Origin: Parcubacteria group bacterium SW_6_46_9
GTDB lineage: Bacteria > Patescibacteriota > Minisyncoccia > Phycocordibacterales > SW-6-46-9
DNA: 5,118 nt
Reading direction: 5' to 3'
NCBI GenBank assembly: GCA_003022255.1
Contig: PXPA01000019.1
Span: 1-5,118, forward strand
The position numbers were made by a program, and so were the translations under genes. The notes beneath the pieces were generated by a model that had not been told where the DNA came from, did not search any database, and was given only the letters and a program-made list of their open reading frames with translations. Shown one piece after another: positions 4,523-5,118 of the stretch (position 1 is the stretch's first letter; each line of letters begins with the position of its first letter).

Positions 4523-4705
4523 CAAAGGAGACTTCTGTCGACAACTGGACCTAAGAGTGTGCATTTCTGCACATTCGTTGGGCTCAGAAGGCCGTAGCAG
4601 TGTGCGAATTGTTAGATGATAATTGGATAGGCGAGCACAGTGAGGGTCGACTCAAACAAACTCCGTCAGGTGTTTGACCGGAGAGAAACCCCATCAAATC
4701 CACAA
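4523..4705. other. intergenic region with small hairpins, no recognisable gene
   Basis: No start codon with a plausible downstream frame and no family similarity was seen on either strand. TGTGCA (4558-4563) pairs with TGCACA (4568-4573) around TTTC. It lacks a T-run but may mark the tRNA 3' trailer. CTCCGTCA (4661-4668) and TGACCGGAG (4675-4683) form a stem with one bulged base. The piece 4641-4700 reads as open sequence on the + strand (KLRQVFDRRE) but has stops just upstream; it could be another decayed fragment that I cannot name. Confidence 0.4.
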
Positions 4706-4734
4706 TTGACAAATCAATATATTTTCTATATAAT
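4706..4734 (+). promoter_or_regulatory. perfect consensus sigma70 promoter
   Basis: TTGACA (4706-4711), exactly 17 bases, TATAAT (4729-4734). Both boxes and the spacing match the consensus completely. It predicts transcription from about 4741 and a 50-base leader to ATG 4791. High, largely unregulated expression of the downstream gene is expected. Confidence 0.92.
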
Positions 4735-4790
4735 AATCCTAGACGAATTCTGTCTTCCAAGCTCTTTTTAATTAGTCCCTGTCTAGCGTC

Positions 4791-5118
4791 ATGACTGCTA
4801 TCACTGAAACCGACATCGACCTTTCTGATTCTCTTGAATTGATCATCGAGCGAGAAGTTACGACACCGACCATCCAGATTCAATGGTGCGTCGAGCCAGA
4901 ACTTGTCGAGTTCTTGAGTGAGAACGAAATCGAAGATCCTCAGCTACTTATCGTTAAGAACCCTTACAACAGCAGAAAGGAAGACCGGGTTCTTGTACCG
5001 CTGGACAAAATGATGGATTACATCCAGCTCAATACAGCGGGCGAGGTGGAAATTTTTGCAACTGTCGTCTGGCCCACTGGAGATAACGACTTTGAGGGTC
5101 TTAAGGAAGAATTTTTTG
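4791..5118 (+). CDS. uncharacterised protein, N-terminal part (3' partial)
   Basis: The frame from ATG 4791 stays open for 109 codons to the window edge. It begins MTAITETDIDLSDSLELIIE and continues with an acidic, mostly soluble sequence; there is no signal peptide or membrane helix. Visible features are an LLIVKNPYNSRKEDRVLVPL segment at about residues 52-71, alternating hydrophobics, and EVEIFATVVW at 85-94, which look like beta strands of a compact domain. I do not recognise the family. The start is the first ATG after a perfect consensus promoter, with no Shine-Dalgarno in the leader. The composition (many D and E, balanced codon use) resembles its neighbours, so there is no sign of recent transfer. 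The strong promoter suggests an abundant protein. Its proximity to the DUF350 and aminopropyltransferase genes is suggestive but crosses two unrelated genes and a tRNA. Confidence 0.82.
   Translation, partial: MTAITETDIDLSDSLELIIEREVTTPTIQIQWCVEPELVEFLSENEIEDPQLLIVKNPYNSRKEDRVLVPLDKMMDYIQLNTAGEVEIFATVVWPTGDNDFEGLKEEFF

Noticed and set aside
4524..4530. AAAGGAG after the tRNA as a ribosome site
   Set aside because: No ATG, GTG or TTG with a sustained frame follows at 5-10 bases.
4265..4564. 99-aa reverse-strand open frame across the tRNA
   Set aside because: It runs antisense through a confident tRNA, a terminator and a promoter, so it is a chance frame.
4584..4883. 99-aa reverse-strand open frame opposite the last gene
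   Set aside because: It lies antisense to a perfect promoter and a coding-like + strand gene, with no recognisable domain.

Overview
The window looks like a piece of a small-genome bacterial chromosome. I lean towards Patescibacteria (CPR), perhaps Saccharibacteria. The reasons are a short acidic DUF5679-like zinc-ribbon protein, short genes, sigma70-type promoters, a tRNA gene without an encoded CCA end, and several decaying gene remnants. This placement is inference; no phylogenetic marker such as rRNA is present. All recognisable genes lie on the + strand. None of the five visible start codons has a Shine-Dalgarno sequence.

Left part (1-3115). The window opens inside a protein that ends in an Arg/Gly-rich tail (1-282). 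A 287-aa, roughly eight-helix DUF350 membrane protein follows (339-1202) and closes with a strong intrinsic terminator. A separately promoted 569-aa gene then encodes a membrane-anchored spermidine synthase-like aminopropyltransferase (1350-3059), again closed by a strong terminator. DUF350 proteins and membrane-fused spermidine synthases recur together in gene neighbourhoods linked to envelope stress (PspA-type) systems. I therefore read this part as a putative envelope or polyamine module, split here into two transcription units. That functional link is inferred from context.

Middle part (3116-4113). This stretch holds two gene relics that a standard gene caller would miss. One is a fragment of pyruvate kinase (about 3155-3338) that keeps the motif MLSEETATGKY but is interrupted by stops and a frameshift. 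The other is the N-terminal half of a small cupin (3797-3973), read in the same frame as the preceding gene and lying directly after its stop codon. Between them is an intact 129-aa four-helix membrane protein (3407-3796) with an extended -10 promoter. The pattern suggests ongoing gene loss.

Right part (4030-5118). A 74-aa zinc-ribbon protein (4114-4338) has a leader with three copies of a 6-nt complementary element. Its terminator hairpin runs into the promoter of a tRNA-Ala(GGC) gene (4450-4522). After about 180 bases without a recognisable gene, a perfect consensus promoter (TTGACA-17-TATAAT) drives a gene of unknown function that runs off the end of the window (4791-5118).
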